From positions 31,283 through 95,282 of the forward strand of contig CABYZU010000002.1 in the NCBI GenBank assembly GCA_902523495.1: a DNA stretch of 64,000 nt, written 5' to 3'. The first letter of the stretch is position 1. The number at the start of each line of letters is the position of its first letter. A model generated the notes under the pieces. That model ran no database searches and was not told the origin of the DNA. It saw only the letters and a program-made list of their open reading frames with translations. Made by a program: the position numbers and the translations under genes. Below are positions 9,069-17,955 of the stretch, piece after piece. The DNA comes from an uncultured Pelagibacteraceae bacterium. GTDB taxonomy: Bacteria; Pseudomonadota; Alphaproteobacteria; Pelagibacterales; Pelagibacteraceae.

Positions 9069-10397
9069 ATGACAGACATATTCTCTTTAAGCTTAGAAGA
9101 ATTAAGTGAAAAAATAAAGAGTGGGCAACTTACATCAGTTGAGGTTTGTGAAAAATATATAGAGAGAATAAAAAAGTTTGATAAAGATATAAAAGCCTGG
9201 GCATATTTTGATAGGAAAGTTTTATTAGAAAAAGCATCTGAAGCGGATGAACATAGAAGAGCGGGTAAACCCACAGGTTCTCTTCATGGAGTGCCAATAG
9301 CAGTTAAAGATATAATTGGGACTGTTGATATGCCAACTGAATGTGGAACCGTTATTAGAAAAGGCAAATCTTATTCACAAAATGCTGAAATAATTGATTT
9401 GCTACATTCATCAGGATCAATTGTTATGGGCAAAACAGCAACTTCAGAACTTGCTTATTTAGGCCCACCACCAACCACAAATCCACATGATAAAACTAGA
9501 ACACCAGGTGGTTCATCAAGTGGATCTGCTGCCTCTGTCGCCTCATTTATGGCACCAGCTTCCATTGGCTCTCAAACAGGTGGATCTGTAATTAGACCAG
9601 CATCTTATTGTGGCGTTGTTGGTTACAAACCAAGTTATGGACTTATTTCAAGAAATGGTGTTTTGAGAACATCATATAATTTAGACCAAATTGGTATGTT
9701 TGGCCGAAAGGTTGAAGATGTAGCTATGTTAGCGAAAGTGTTGATTAAAAAGGATAAGTATGACCCAGCTACAATTCACTATTCAACAGAAAATATTTTA
9801 TCGGAAACAAAAAAAGGTCCAATATTTGAACCTAAGTTTATTTTTTATAAAACTGATTATTGGAAAATAATTGATAAAAAATCAAGAGAGGCTTTTGAGT
9901 ATTTTATTAAATCTTTTAAAAAAAATATTGAGATTTTTGATACTCCGTCGTATTTCAAAGATATACACAAATATCATCAGATTATTCATGAAACTGATTT
10001 AGCTAATAATTTCTCAATTTATTATAAAAAGTATAAAAAAAAACTTTCTAAATATATGCAGGATGCTATTTCAAACGGAAATAAGTACACCGCTAAAGAA
10101 TATGCCGAGGCAATTGACTTTATGAAAAGAAGCTACGAGTCTTACGAGGAAGTATTTGAAGATTATCATGGAGTTTTATCCCCATCAAGCCCCGGTGTTG
10201 CACCAAAAGGCTTAAAAAGCACTGGCACAGCGGAATTTAATAAAGTTTGGTCTTATCTGGGAACACCATGTATTTCACTGCCTTTACTTGAGGGAGAAAA
10301 TAATTTACCATTAGGAGTACAATTAGTTGGCAATAAGTATGACGATCACAGATTTTTAGGTATTGCCAAATGGTTAGAGAAAGAATGTCAGGAATAA
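9069..10397 (+). CDS. Amidase signature family protein (GatA-like)
   Basis: Ser-cisSer-Lys elements: VPIAVKDIIG, TPGGSSSGSAASVA, GSQTGGSVIRPASYCGVVGYKPSYG. Confidence 0.9.
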   Translation: MTDIFSLSLEELSEKIKSGQLTSVEVCEKYIERIKKFDKDIKAWAYFDRKVLLEKASEADEHRRAGKPTGSLHGVPIAVKDIIGTVDMPTECGTVIRKGKSYSQNAEIIDLLHSSGSIVMGKTATSELAYLGPPPTTNPHDKTRTPGGSSSGSAASVASFMAPASIGSQTGGSVIRPASYCGVVGYKPSYGLISRNGVLRTSYNLDQIGMFGRKVEDVAMLAKVLIKKDKYDPATIHYSTENILSETKKGPIFEPKFIFYKTDYWKIIDKKSREAFEYFIKSFKKNIEIFDTPSYFKDIHKYHQIIHETDLANNFSIYYKKYKKKLSKYMQDAISNGNKYTAKEYAEAIDFMKRSYESYEEVFEDYHGVLSPSSPGVAPKGLKSTGTAEFNKVWSYLGTPCISLPLLEGENNLPLGVQLVGNKYDDHRFLGIAKWLEKECQE

Positions 10398-10401
10398 TAG
10401 T

Positions 10402-10578
10402 ATGAATAAAATAACAACATTAATAGGTTTATCATTTGCTGTTTTTTTTTTAGTTGGTTTGGCAACGACGCTGACCAAATCAATGATGATAGGCTTTCTC
10501 GATGTATTGCCAGTTTATATTTTAATGGCTGCTGCCATCATTATGATGATTTACGAAGCCTTTTTTGATAAAAGTTAA
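10402..10578 (+). CDS. Small (58 aa) putative two-helix membrane protein, not in supplied ORF track
   Basis: ATG 10402 to TAA 10576-10578; MNKITTLIGLSFAVFFLVGLATTLTKSMMIGFLDVLPVYILMAAAIIMMIYEAFFDKS; fills the gap between amidase and EamA genes. Confidence 0.65.
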   Translation: MNKITTLIGLSFAVFFLVGLATTLTKSMMIGFLDVLPVYILMAAAIIMMIYEAFFDKS

Positions 10579-10589
10579 TTTCAATTAAA

Positions 10590-11495
10590 TTGATTAACTC
10601 GAAAAAAAATTTTTTTGCATTTTCATTATTATTTATTCAACCTATTTTTATGGCAAGCAATCTTGTCGTAGCAAGAGGTGGTGTCGAGTTTGTCCCTCCA
10701 ATATCATTAGCTTTTTGGAGATGGGCACTAGTTTTTTTAATATTGTTGCCTTTTACCTATGTAACATTAAAGAAAAATTTTAAAATCATTAAAAAGGAAT
10801 ATAAAAAATTATTTTTTTTAGGCTTAATGGGATGTGGAGTATGCGGAGCCTTTCCATTTTTGGCAGGCGAAACCACAACTGTGACTAATATGGGAATTAT
10901 TTATACATCTTCGCCTGTATTCATAATTTTGATTTCATATTTTTTTTTTCATGAAAAAATAAATTTCACAAAAATAATTGGACTAATTTCATGCTTAATA
11001 GGTGTCTTTATAATCATTATAAAAGGAAATTTATATTTATTAATTAATTTACAATTTACTATTGGTGATTTATGGATGTTGGCTGCAGCTGTTGGATGGG
11101 CATTATATTCAATTTATTTATATTATTGGAATTCAGAACTAAAAATTTTTGAGAGATTTACTTTAATATCATTTTTTGGAGCTTTAAGTTTATTACCTTT
11201 CTATATAGGTGAGGAAATATTTTATAAACAGACAGTTTTTATACCTGAATTTTATTTTTGGGTAATTTTTGCTGCTATTTCCCCAGGAATAATTGCTTTT
11301 ACACTTTACACTGTCGCTCAAAAAAAATTAGGTACGTCCTTGACGGGGTTCACCCTTTATGTTTTTACAGTCTATGGAGCAATTTATGGTTATTTTTTAT
11401 TTGATGAAAAATTTGAAAATTATCATTTCATTGGAACAATCCTGGTATTTTTTGGCATATACTTAGCAAAGAAAAAAAATGTTAAAAAAGTCTAG
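10590..11495 (+). CDS. DMT superfamily (EamA) transporter
   Basis: ~10 hydrophobic segments; SLAFWRWALVFLILLPF, TSSPVFIILISYFFFHEKI, LFDEKFENYHFIGTILVFFGIYLA. Confidence 0.88.
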   Translation: MINSKKNFFAFSLLFIQPIFMASNLVVARGGVEFVPPISLAFWRWALVFLILLPFTYVTLKKNFKIIKKEYKKLFFLGLMGCGVCGAFPFLAGETTTVTNMGIIYTSSPVFIILISYFFFHEKINFTKIIGLISCLIGVFIIIIKGNLYLLINLQFTIGDLWMLAAAVGWALYSIYLYYWNSELKIFERFTLISFFGALSLLPFYIGEEIFYKQTVFIPEFYFWVIFAAISPGIIAFTLYTVAQKKLGTSLTGFTLYVFTVYGAIYGYFLFDEKFENYHFIGTILVFFGIYLAKKKNVKKV

Positions 11496-12297
11496 GAATA
11501 TTTTGTTGTTATTTTTTCAAATTATTATTTTTGTCTATTTTTTAATCTTAGTTTTTTTATATTTTTATCAGAGAAATTTGTTGTATCATCCAAATGAAAA
11601 TAATTATTCAGGTGATCAAATATCAGTCCCTATTGCAAAGGTAAAAATTAAGACGGAAGATAATATTGATTTATTGGGCTGGTTTCATGAGAAAGACTTA
11701 GAAAAATATAAAACGGTTTTATTTTTTCACGGAAATGCCGGTTCCCTTGAAAATAGAATTCATAAATTAAACCATTTCCATAAAATGGATGTTAATTTTT
11801 TAATAATTGCCTGGAGAGGGTTTAGTGGCAATAAAGGTAAACCATCTGAGGAAGGCCTTTATAAAGATGGAAGAAGTGGAATAAATTGGTTAGTCAGAAA
11901 AGGTGTAAAAGAAGAAAATATTGTTATTTATGGCGAATCATTAGGAACTGGTGTTGCAACTCATTTGTCACAAAATAAAAATTTTGCTGGCGTTGTACTG
12001 GAAACTCCTTTTACTTCTATGATTGATGCAGCCAAAACGTTTTATCCATATGCACCTGTAAGTTTATTATTGAAAGATAAATTTGATAATAAAAGCAAAA
12101 TTAAGAATATAAATGTTCCAATTTTAATAATGCATGGTGAGGCTGATCAAATTGTTCCATTTTTTATGGGAAAAAAAATGTATGAAAAAGCTAATATGCC
12201 AAAATATTCTTATTTCACAAAACATGACAATCATATGATGGAGTACGATGAAAACCTTGTTAAAGCCCTTAACTCATTTTTTAAAAGTTTAAATTAA
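11479..12297 (+). CDS. Alpha/beta hydrolase, N-terminal membrane anchor (BEM46/serine aminopeptidase-like)
   Basis: FHGNAGSLENR, YGESLGTGVATHL nucleophile elbow, MHGEADQIVPF, HDNH. Confidence 0.88.
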   Translation: MLKKSRNILLLFFQIIIFVYFLILVFLYFYQRNLLYHPNENNYSGDQISVPIAKVKIKTEDNIDLLGWFHEKDLEKYKTVLFFHGNAGSLENRIHKLNHFHKMDVNFLIIAWRGFSGNKGKPSEEGLYKDGRSGINWLVRKGVKEENIVIYGESLGTGVATHLSQNKNFAGVVLETPFTSMIDAAKTFYPYAPVSLLLKDKFDNKSKIKNINVPILIMHGEADQIVPFFMGKKMYEKANMPKYSYFTKHDNHMMEYDENLVKALNSFFKSLN

Positions 12298-12347
12298 GCC
12301 ACAATCTCAACAAATATACTTCAAGAATTTAATTTAATAAAAAGATA

Positions 12348-12911
12348 ATGAAAAAATTATTTGTTTTATTTATTGCGTTCCTTGTTTTTATTACTAATGT
12401 TTATTCACAAGATGAATTTTTTCAACCAGATGATTTATTTCATATAGATCATATGGACTCACATAACAAAGAATTTAGCTTATATTTTAAAGGTAGAGAA
12501 AAATCTATTTTAGCAAGAGGCGAAAATAATAATTACATAAATGATTATCCAAAAGATCTTTATATTTATAGTTATTTAACAAAGTCTTCTTCACCTCTAA
12601 TTTCTTATGAGTGGTTTCCTTCACAAGCTAAATATTTTTTACAAGAATATGATTTTCCAGTGTTTCCAGATGATTTTGCATATTATTTATTAAAAGATGA
12701 CAAAACATTAGTAATGATTAGCGCTGTGAAAAGTTTAAATGTTAATTTTAAATATGACATCACAAGTAAAAAACTAGAACTTTATCCTACTACTGGAAAA
12801 TTTGAATTTATAATCTCGTCATTTTCTAAAGATTGCGGACATTATAAATTTGATGATAATTACAAATGTAATATTTATAAACCTTTAATTTCCAGCAATT
12901 TAATTAATTAA
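12348..12911 (+). CDS. Hypothetical exported protein
   Basis: 187-aa ORF with a clear Sec-type N-terminus (MKKLFVLFIAFLVFITNVYSQ); no family recognised. Confidence 0.7.
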   Translation: MKKLFVLFIAFLVFITNVYSQDEFFQPDDLFHIDHMDSHNKEFSLYFKGREKSILARGENNNYINDYPKDLYIYSYLTKSSSPLISYEWFPSQAKYFLQEYDFPVFPDDFAYYLLKDDKTLVMISAVKSLNVNFKYDITSKKLELYPTTGKFEFIISSFSKDCGHYKFDDNYKCNIYKPLISSNLIN

Positions 12912-13821
12912 TTTGGGTAAAAGCCTCAGCAAATTTTTCTGCTTCGAACAATTGTAAGTCGTCTACTTTTTCACCCAAACCAAGTGCAATAATTGGGATT
13001 TCATATTTTTTTGCCAGCGCTAACAAAATTCCTCCCTTGGCTGTGCCATCTAATTTTGTCATCACGATACCTGTTATCGGGATGATTTTATTAAATTCCT
13101 CGACTTGATTTAATACATTTTGTCCTGAGGTTGCATCTAAAACTAAAATAACATTATGAGGCGCGTTGGGATCTATTTTTTTTGTGACATTCGCTATCTT
13201 TTTATATTCTTCCATTAAATTTTTTTTATTTTGGAGTCTTCCTGCAGTATCTATCAAAACTTGATCAAAATTATTTTTAATAGCTTCATCCACAGCCTTA
13301 AAAGCAACTGAAGCGGGATCAGCTCCTTGAGATGATTTTACTATTTGAACACCAACTTTACTTGCCCAATTTTCTAATTGTTCGATTGCAGCGGCACGAA
13401 ATGTATCTGAAGCTGCAAACATGACTTTACTGCCGTTAGTCTTCAATATTTTTCCTATTTTACCGATAGTGGTTGTTTTACCAACACCGTTCACACCAGA
13501 AATTAACGTTGCATTAAGGTTTTCTTTTTTCTCAAAGAAGAATTTATTTTCTAAGGGTTTCATCAAAGAAATTATATATTCTTTTAAAATAGAGTTTATC
13601 TCTTTAGATAGATCTTTATTTGGATCAATTTTTTTTCTAGAAATTATTTCTTTTATTTCAGATGCAGCCTCAACCCCCACATCTGATCTAATTAAAAATT
13701 CCTCAATTTTATTTAAATTTTCGTCATTAATTTCTTTTTTGACAATTATATCTTTAAGTCCAGATGTAAAAGCTGATGCACTTTTCTTAAATCCGATTTT
13801 AAATTTATCAAAGATACCCAT
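12904..13821 (-). CDS. ftsY: Signal recognition particle receptor FtsY
   Basis: GVNGVGKTTTIGKIG, DTFRAAAIEQL, DTAGRLQNKKNLMEE, TKLDGTAKGG. Confidence 0.97.
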   Translation of the reverse strand: MGIFDKFKIGFKKSASAFTSGLKDIIVKKEINDENLNKIEEFLIRSDVGVEAASEIKEIISRKKIDPNKDLSKEINSILKEYIISLMKPLENKFFFEKKENLNATLISGVNGVGKTTTIGKIGKILKTNGSKVMFAASDTFRAAAIEQLENWASKVGVQIVKSSQGADPASVAFKAVDEAIKNNFDQVLIDTAGRLQNKKNLMEEYKKIANVTKKIDPNAPHNVILVLDATSGQNVLNQVEEFNKIIPITGIVMTKLDGTAKGGILLALAKKYEIPIIALGLGEKVDDLQLFEAEKFAEAFTQIN

Positions 13822-14645
13822 TACAATTTTATCTTAATTTCTTTAATATCTGAAACAGGTCCTTTCATGTGGATAGAATTATTTTCATCTATCGAAATTG
13901 ATAATTTTCCAGTTGCAAACTCTATATCAGTTTTATTTTCTGTAAGATTATGTAATTTACCTGCATATGCTGTAGCACACGCTGCAGTTCCACAAGCTTT
14001 AGTTAGACCAGCTCCTCTTTCCCAAACTTTTACCTTGATCAAATTTTTATTAAAAATTTGCGCAATTGTTACGTTACATTTCTCTGGGAAGATTTCTTGA
14101 TTTTCTATCTCAGGGCCAATTTTCTCAATATTGAAATCCTCAATCCTTTTAACGAAAAAAACAATATGTGGGTTACCCACATTAATTGCAGTGCCACCTA
14201 AGTACTCATTATTATTTTTATCAATAATTTTGACATTTAAGTTCTTTGTATCCATTTTTTTTGATAAAGGTATTTCATCCCATTTTAATTTTGCTTTACC
14301 AATTTCTGTTGTAACAATTTTTTTTCCTAAAATTTCAGATTTTAATTTTCCAGATAGCGTATTTAAAATTATTAATTTGTTATTTTTTTCGCTTGAAATC
14401 AAATTTGCAACACATCTAGTTCCATTTCCACATGCCCCAGACTCTCCTCCATCTGAATTAAAAAATCTTAAACTTGCATCTGCAGAACTATCTGGTTCAA
14501 TAAATATTAGTTGATCACAACCAATAAAATTTCTATCACAAATTTTAACTATCTGATCCTTCGTCAATTTGGTAATTTTCTCTCTATTATCGATTATAAC
14601 AAAATCATTACCTAATCCGTCCATTTTAAAAGCTTTGATGTCCAT
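13821..14645 (-). CDS. dapF: Diaminopimelate epimerase
   Basis: KMDGLGNDFVIID, GACGNGTRCVA, GNPHIVFFV, ERGAGLTKACGTAACA (both catalytic cysteines). Confidence 0.97.
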   Translation of the reverse strand: MDIKAFKMDGLGNDFVIIDNREKITKLTKDQIVKICDRNFIGCDQLIFIEPDSSADASLRFFNSDGGESGACGNGTRCVANLISSEKNNKLIILNTLSGKLKSEILGKKIVTTEIGKAKLKWDEIPLSKKMDTKNLNVKIIDKNNNEYLGGTAINVGNPHIVFFVKRIEDFNIEKIGPEIENQEIFPEKCNVTIAQIFNKNLIKVKVWERGAGLTKACGTAACATAYAGKLHNLTENKTDIEFATGKLSISIDENNSIHMKGPVSDIKEIKIKL

Positions 14646-14693
14646 ATATAGTTATTTAACTTATTTATTGACTTTTTGTAGCTCTATTATAGT

Positions 14694-14797
14694 TTGTGGC
14701 AGTTTCCGCAAAAACATTAAATTTGCGGTGTCTTTGGAAACAAAGAGATCGACACTAGTCAGCGAGGGTTCGCCCACTAGTGCGTTTGCTGCTATGT
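14694..14797 (+). ncRNA. Structured RNA / leader candidate between divergent dapF and ffh
   Basis: Manual folding: P1 GTGGCAG(14696-14702)/CTGCTAT(14789-14795); P2 CCGCAA(14706-14711)/TTGCGG(14723-14728); P3 CTTTG-GAAA-CAAAG(14732-14745) with outer TGTC/GACA(14729-14732/14751-14754); P4 CACTAGT(14753-14759)/ACTAGTG(14776-14782) capped by GGG-TTCG-CCC. GC content is well above the surroundings. Confidence 0.65.
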
Positions 14798-14806
14798 GTA
14801 ATAAAT

Positions 14807-16165
14807 ATGTTTGAAAATTTAACAAATAAATTTGAGGAAGTTTTTTCCTCACTAAAAAAAGCTCCATCACTTGATGAAAATCAGGTTGATGAGGGGTTGA
14901 GAGGAATAAGACAAGCTTTATTAGAAGCTGATGTGTCTCTTGAAGTTGCTAAAGATTTTATTGAAAAGGTTAAACCAAAAGCATTAGGTCAAGAAATTAT
15001 TAGATCAACATCACCTGGTGATATGGTAATAAAGATTGTTTATGATGAGTTAGTTAATCTTTTAGGTGAAAAGAATAATGATGTAAATTTAAATGCAGTT
15101 CCACCAGTGCCAATGATGCTGGTCGGGTTACAAGGTTCTGGTAAAACAACAACAACTGCTAAGCTTGCAAGATATTTAGCGAATACAAAAAAAAAGAAAG
15201 TAATGATGGTCAGTTTAGATATTTACAGACCAGCTGCTCAAGAGCAGTTAAAATCTTTGGGTGAACAAAATAATATATTAACTCTCCCAATAATTGAGGG
15301 TCAACAACCCAGTGATATTTGTCAAAGAGCAATTAGTGCAGCAAACTTGAATGGTGCAGATATAATATTATTCGATACTGCCGGTAGAACACAAATAGAT
15401 TTGCAGATGATGAGTGAAATTAAACAAATTGAAAACACCATCAAACCGGCAGAGACGTTTTTAGTTGCCGACTCGCTTACTGGACAAGTAGCTGCATCAG
15501 TGGCAAAAGAATTTAATAATACAGTAAATTTATCTGGAATTATTTTAACAAGAGCAGATGGTGATGCGAGAGGCGGAGCTGCTGTAAGTATGAAATTTGT
15601 TTCACAGGTTCCAATTAAATTTTTAGGTATTGGTGAAAAGATTGAAAATTTTGAAGTTTTTCACCCAGATAGAATTGCAAATAGAATTCTTGGGATGGGA
15701 GATATTGTTTCTCTTGTTGAAAAAGCAGCCCAAGATCTTGGGGAAGAAAATTTAAAAAAAACAGAGGAAAATTTAAAAAAAGGACAATTCTCTATGCAAG
15801 ATTATTTAACGCAACTGAGACAAATGAAAAAAATGGGAGGGATCGAAGGTATAATGTCTTTTATGCCAGGCGTTTCAAAGGCTAAATCTCAAATGGATGC
15901 AGCGGGTATTGATGAGAGTGTTATTACAAAAAATGAGGCTATAATTTTATCAATGACCAAAAAAGAAAGAGAGAACCCAAAAATAATTGATGGTTCTAGA
16001 AAAAAAAGAATTGCTAATGGTTCAGGAACTGATCCAGCCACTATCAATAAATTGTTAAAACAATTTAAAATGATGTCTGAAATGATGAAGAAGATGTCAA
16101 AAGGAAATCTGAAAGGTATGTCTGACAAAGGAATACCTCCAGAATTATTTAATCAATTAAAATAA
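14807..16165 (+). CDS. ffh: Signal recognition particle protein Ffh
   Basis: GLQGSGKTTTTAKLA, DIYRPAAQEQL, DTAGRTQIDLQMM, TRADGDARGGAA, M-domain. Start reset from 14780 to ATG 14807 (MFENLTNKFEEVF). Confidence 0.97.
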   Translation: MFENLTNKFEEVFSSLKKAPSLDENQVDEGLRGIRQALLEADVSLEVAKDFIEKVKPKALGQEIIRSTSPGDMVIKIVYDELVNLLGEKNNDVNLNAVPPVPMMLVGLQGSGKTTTTAKLARYLANTKKKKVMMVSLDIYRPAAQEQLKSLGEQNNILTLPIIEGQQPSDICQRAISAANLNGADIILFDTAGRTQIDLQMMSEIKQIENTIKPAETFLVADSLTGQVAASVAKEFNNTVNLSGIILTRADGDARGGAAVSMKFVSQVPIKFLGIGEKIENFEVFHPDRIANRILGMGDIVSLVEKAAQDLGEENLKKTEENLKKGQFSMQDYLTQLRQMKKMGGIEGIMSFMPGVSKAKSQMDAAGIDESVITKNEAIILSMTKKERENPKIIDGSRKKRIANGSGTDPATINKLLKQFKMMSEMMKKMSKGNLKGMSDKGIPPELFNQLK

Positions 16166-16177
16166 AAAGGAGAGTGA

Positions 16178-16660
16178 ATGTTAAAATTAAGATTATCTAG
16201 AGGTGGCACAAAAAAGAGGCCTGTTTATAAGGTTGTTGTAGCTGATAGTCGATTTGCTAGAGATGGTAGATTTATAGAGAAAGTAGGTTTTTTTAATCCT
16301 TTGTTACCAAAAGAAAAAAAGGAAAGAATTGGATTAGAGGCTGAGAGAATAAAATACTGGCTTGGTCAAGGTGCGCAACCTACAACAAGAGTAGCTAGAA
16401 TTTTAGGTGAGAGTGAATTGATGCCTATGCCTGCTAATGGAAATAACCCACAAAAAGCAATTCCAAAAAAAGATAGAAAAAAAGAGGGTTCAGACGAGAC
16501 TAAAAAGGAAGAGTCTTCAAAGCCAGATGCTGCTCCAGCTGGAGAAGCTAAAAAAGAAGAAGCTCCAAAAGCAGAAGCTAAAAAAGAAGAAGCTCCAAAA
16601 GCAGAAGCTAAAAAAGAAGAAGCTCCAAAAGCAGAAGTTAAAAAAGAAGAGAAGAAATAA
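16178..16660 (+). CDS. rpsP: 30S ribosomal protein S16 with long K/E/A/P C-terminal tail
   Basis: [42 protein letters not shown]; tail encoded by 30-bp tandem repeats. Confidence 0.96.
   Translation: MLKLRLSRGGTKKRPVYKVVVADSRFARDGRFIEKVGFFNPLLPKEKKERIGLEAERIKYWLGQGAQPTTRVARILGESELMPMPANGNNPQKAIPKKDRKKEGSDETKKEESSKPDAAPAGEAKKEEAPKAEAKKEEAPKAEAKKEEAPKAEVKKEEKK
16541..16660 (+). repeat. 30-bp in-frame tandem repeat (3 near-identical units plus one degenerate)
   Basis: Units GCAGAAGCTAAAAAAGAAGAAGCTCCAAAA at 16541 (first base pair GG instead of GC), 16571, 16601; degenerate unit 16631-16660 ending in the stop codon. Confidence 0.95.
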
Positions 16661-16674
16661 AGTAAAGGATATTA

Positions 16675-17361
16675 ATGTTGCAAGCTCAAGTATTTACACT
16701 TTATCCAGATATTTTCCCTGGGCCTTTGGGAAAAGGTCTTTACGGAAAAGCAATGTCTAAAAAATTGTGGAGTTTGAATGTGATAAATATTAGAGAGGCA
16801 GCTACTGACAAACACAAAACGGTTGATGATACTCCTTACGGTGGTGGAACAGGTATGTTATTAAAACCTGATGTTTTAGCAAATTCTATCGATCAAAACA
16901 TAAATGAAGGAGATAGGATTTTGTATCTTTCACCGAAAGGTAAAGTATTTAATCAAAAACTTGCGCAAGATCTGTCATTAGAAAAATCCTTCTCATTAAT
17001 TTGTGGTCATTTCGAAGGTGTTGATGAGAGAGTATTATCCACAAGAAATATTGAAGAGATTAGTGTAGGAGACTATGTATTGTCAGGCGGAGAAACTGCT
17101 GCGCTAGTAGTGCTTGATAGTGTATTGAGACTTTTACCTGGAGTGTTAGGGAATGACAAATCAGCTTCAGATGAAACTTTTGAAAATGGCCTTTTGGAGT
17201 ATCCACAATATACCAAACCACAGATTTGGGAGGAAAAATCAGTGCCAGATGTGCTATTATCTGGTGATCACGCTAAAATTAAAGACTGGCGTTTATCTCA
17301 ATCTGAGGCTATAACACGCGTCCGTAGACCAGATTTGTGGCATAAATATAAAAAGGATTAG
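16675..17361 (+). CDS. trmD: tRNA (guanine-N1)-methyltransferase
   Basis: [53 protein letters not shown]. Confidence 0.97.
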   Translation: MLQAQVFTLYPDIFPGPLGKGLYGKAMSKKLWSLNVINIREAATDKHKTVDDTPYGGGTGMLLKPDVLANSIDQNINEGDRILYLSPKGKVFNQKLAQDLSLEKSFSLICGHFEGVDERVLSTRNIEEISVGDYVLSGGETAALVVLDSVLRLLPGVLGNDKSASDETFENGLLEYPQYTKPQIWEEKSVPDVLLSGDHAKIKDWRLSQSEAITRVRRPDLWHKYKKD

Positions 17362-17377
17362 TTTGCTTAGTATCAAA

Positions 17378-17944
17378 ATGAAAACAATAGAAGAGATAAA
17401 CCAAAGTAACGTAAAAAAAATTCTTTCAGAAAAAAAAATTCCTGATTTCTTTCCTGGAGATGTTGTAAAAGTTGGTGTCAGAATTACAGAGGGAAAAAAA
17501 GAAAGAGTTCAATATTTTGAAGGTGTCTGTATTGCAAAAAAAAGTAGGAATATAAATTCATCTTTTACTGTTAGAAAAATATCTTTTGGAGAAGGTGTTG
17601 AAAGAACTTTCCCATTGTATGGAACAGTAATAGATTCAATTAAAGTAATTCGTTCAGGAAAAGTTAGAAGAGCAAAACTTTATTATTTAAGAGATAGAAC
17701 TGGTAAATCTGCAAGAATAGCTGAAAAAATTAGAAAAAAAATCGGTATAGATATTGATGTAAAGCCTGAGAGTGTAACAGAAGAAAATGCAGTACCAACC
17801 GCAAAAGAGAATGAACCAAAGGCACCAAAAGAGGCAAAACCAGCAGTTGTTGAGGCTAAAAAAGAGGAAAATTCAAAAAAAGAGACCTCTGAGGCTGAAA
17901 TTAAAACAGAAAAAAAACTTGAAAATTTACAGGAAAAAAAATAA
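17378..17944 (+). CDS. rplS: 50S ribosomal protein L19 with C-terminal K/E/A tail
   Basis: [51 protein letters not shown]; start moved to ATG 17378. Confidence 0.96.
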   Translation: MKTIEEINQSNVKKILSEKKIPDFFPGDVVKVGVRITEGKKERVQYFEGVCIAKKSRNINSSFTVRKISFGEGVERTFPLYGTVIDSIKVIRSGKVRRAKLYYLRDRTGKSARIAEKIRKKIGIDIDVKPESVTEENAVPTAKENEPKAPKEAKPAVVEAKKEENSKKETSEAEIKTEKKLENLQEKK

Positions 17945-17955
17945 TTTTTTTTTCA

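Noticed and set aside
9059-9274. 71-aa minus-strand ORF antisense to amidase 5' end
   Set aside because: Complement of a coding start region; no supporting signals.
13421-14514. Plus-strand ORFs of 138, 77 and 127 aa antisense to ftsY/dapF
   Set aside because: Opposite to strongly conserved motif-bearing genes; hydrophobic, low-complexity translations typical of antisense frames in AT-rich DNA.
14668-14693. Promoter TTGACT / TATAGT or TATTAT upstream of the ffh RNA
   Set aside because: Spacing (11 or 14 nt) is too short for a normal sigma70 promoter; left uncalled.
14696-14795. Calling the ffh-upstream element the 4.5S SRP RNA
   Set aside because: No canonical domain IV sequence (GGTCAGG..CCGGAAGGAAGCAGCC-like) on either strand; branched rather than a single rod.
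14569-14814. 81-aa plus-strand ORF and 14661-14870 minus-strand ORF spanning the ffh intergenic region
   Set aside because: Both straddle gene 5' ends and the helical region with no family resemblance; the RNA structure explains the interval better.
16541-16660. CRISPR-like array
   Set aside because: Contiguous 30-bp in-frame repeats with no spacers, inside rpsP.
16437-16760. 107-aa +1-frame ORF over the rpsP tail
   Set aside because: Shadow frame of the 30-bp repeat; Lys/Gln-rich artefact running into trmD.
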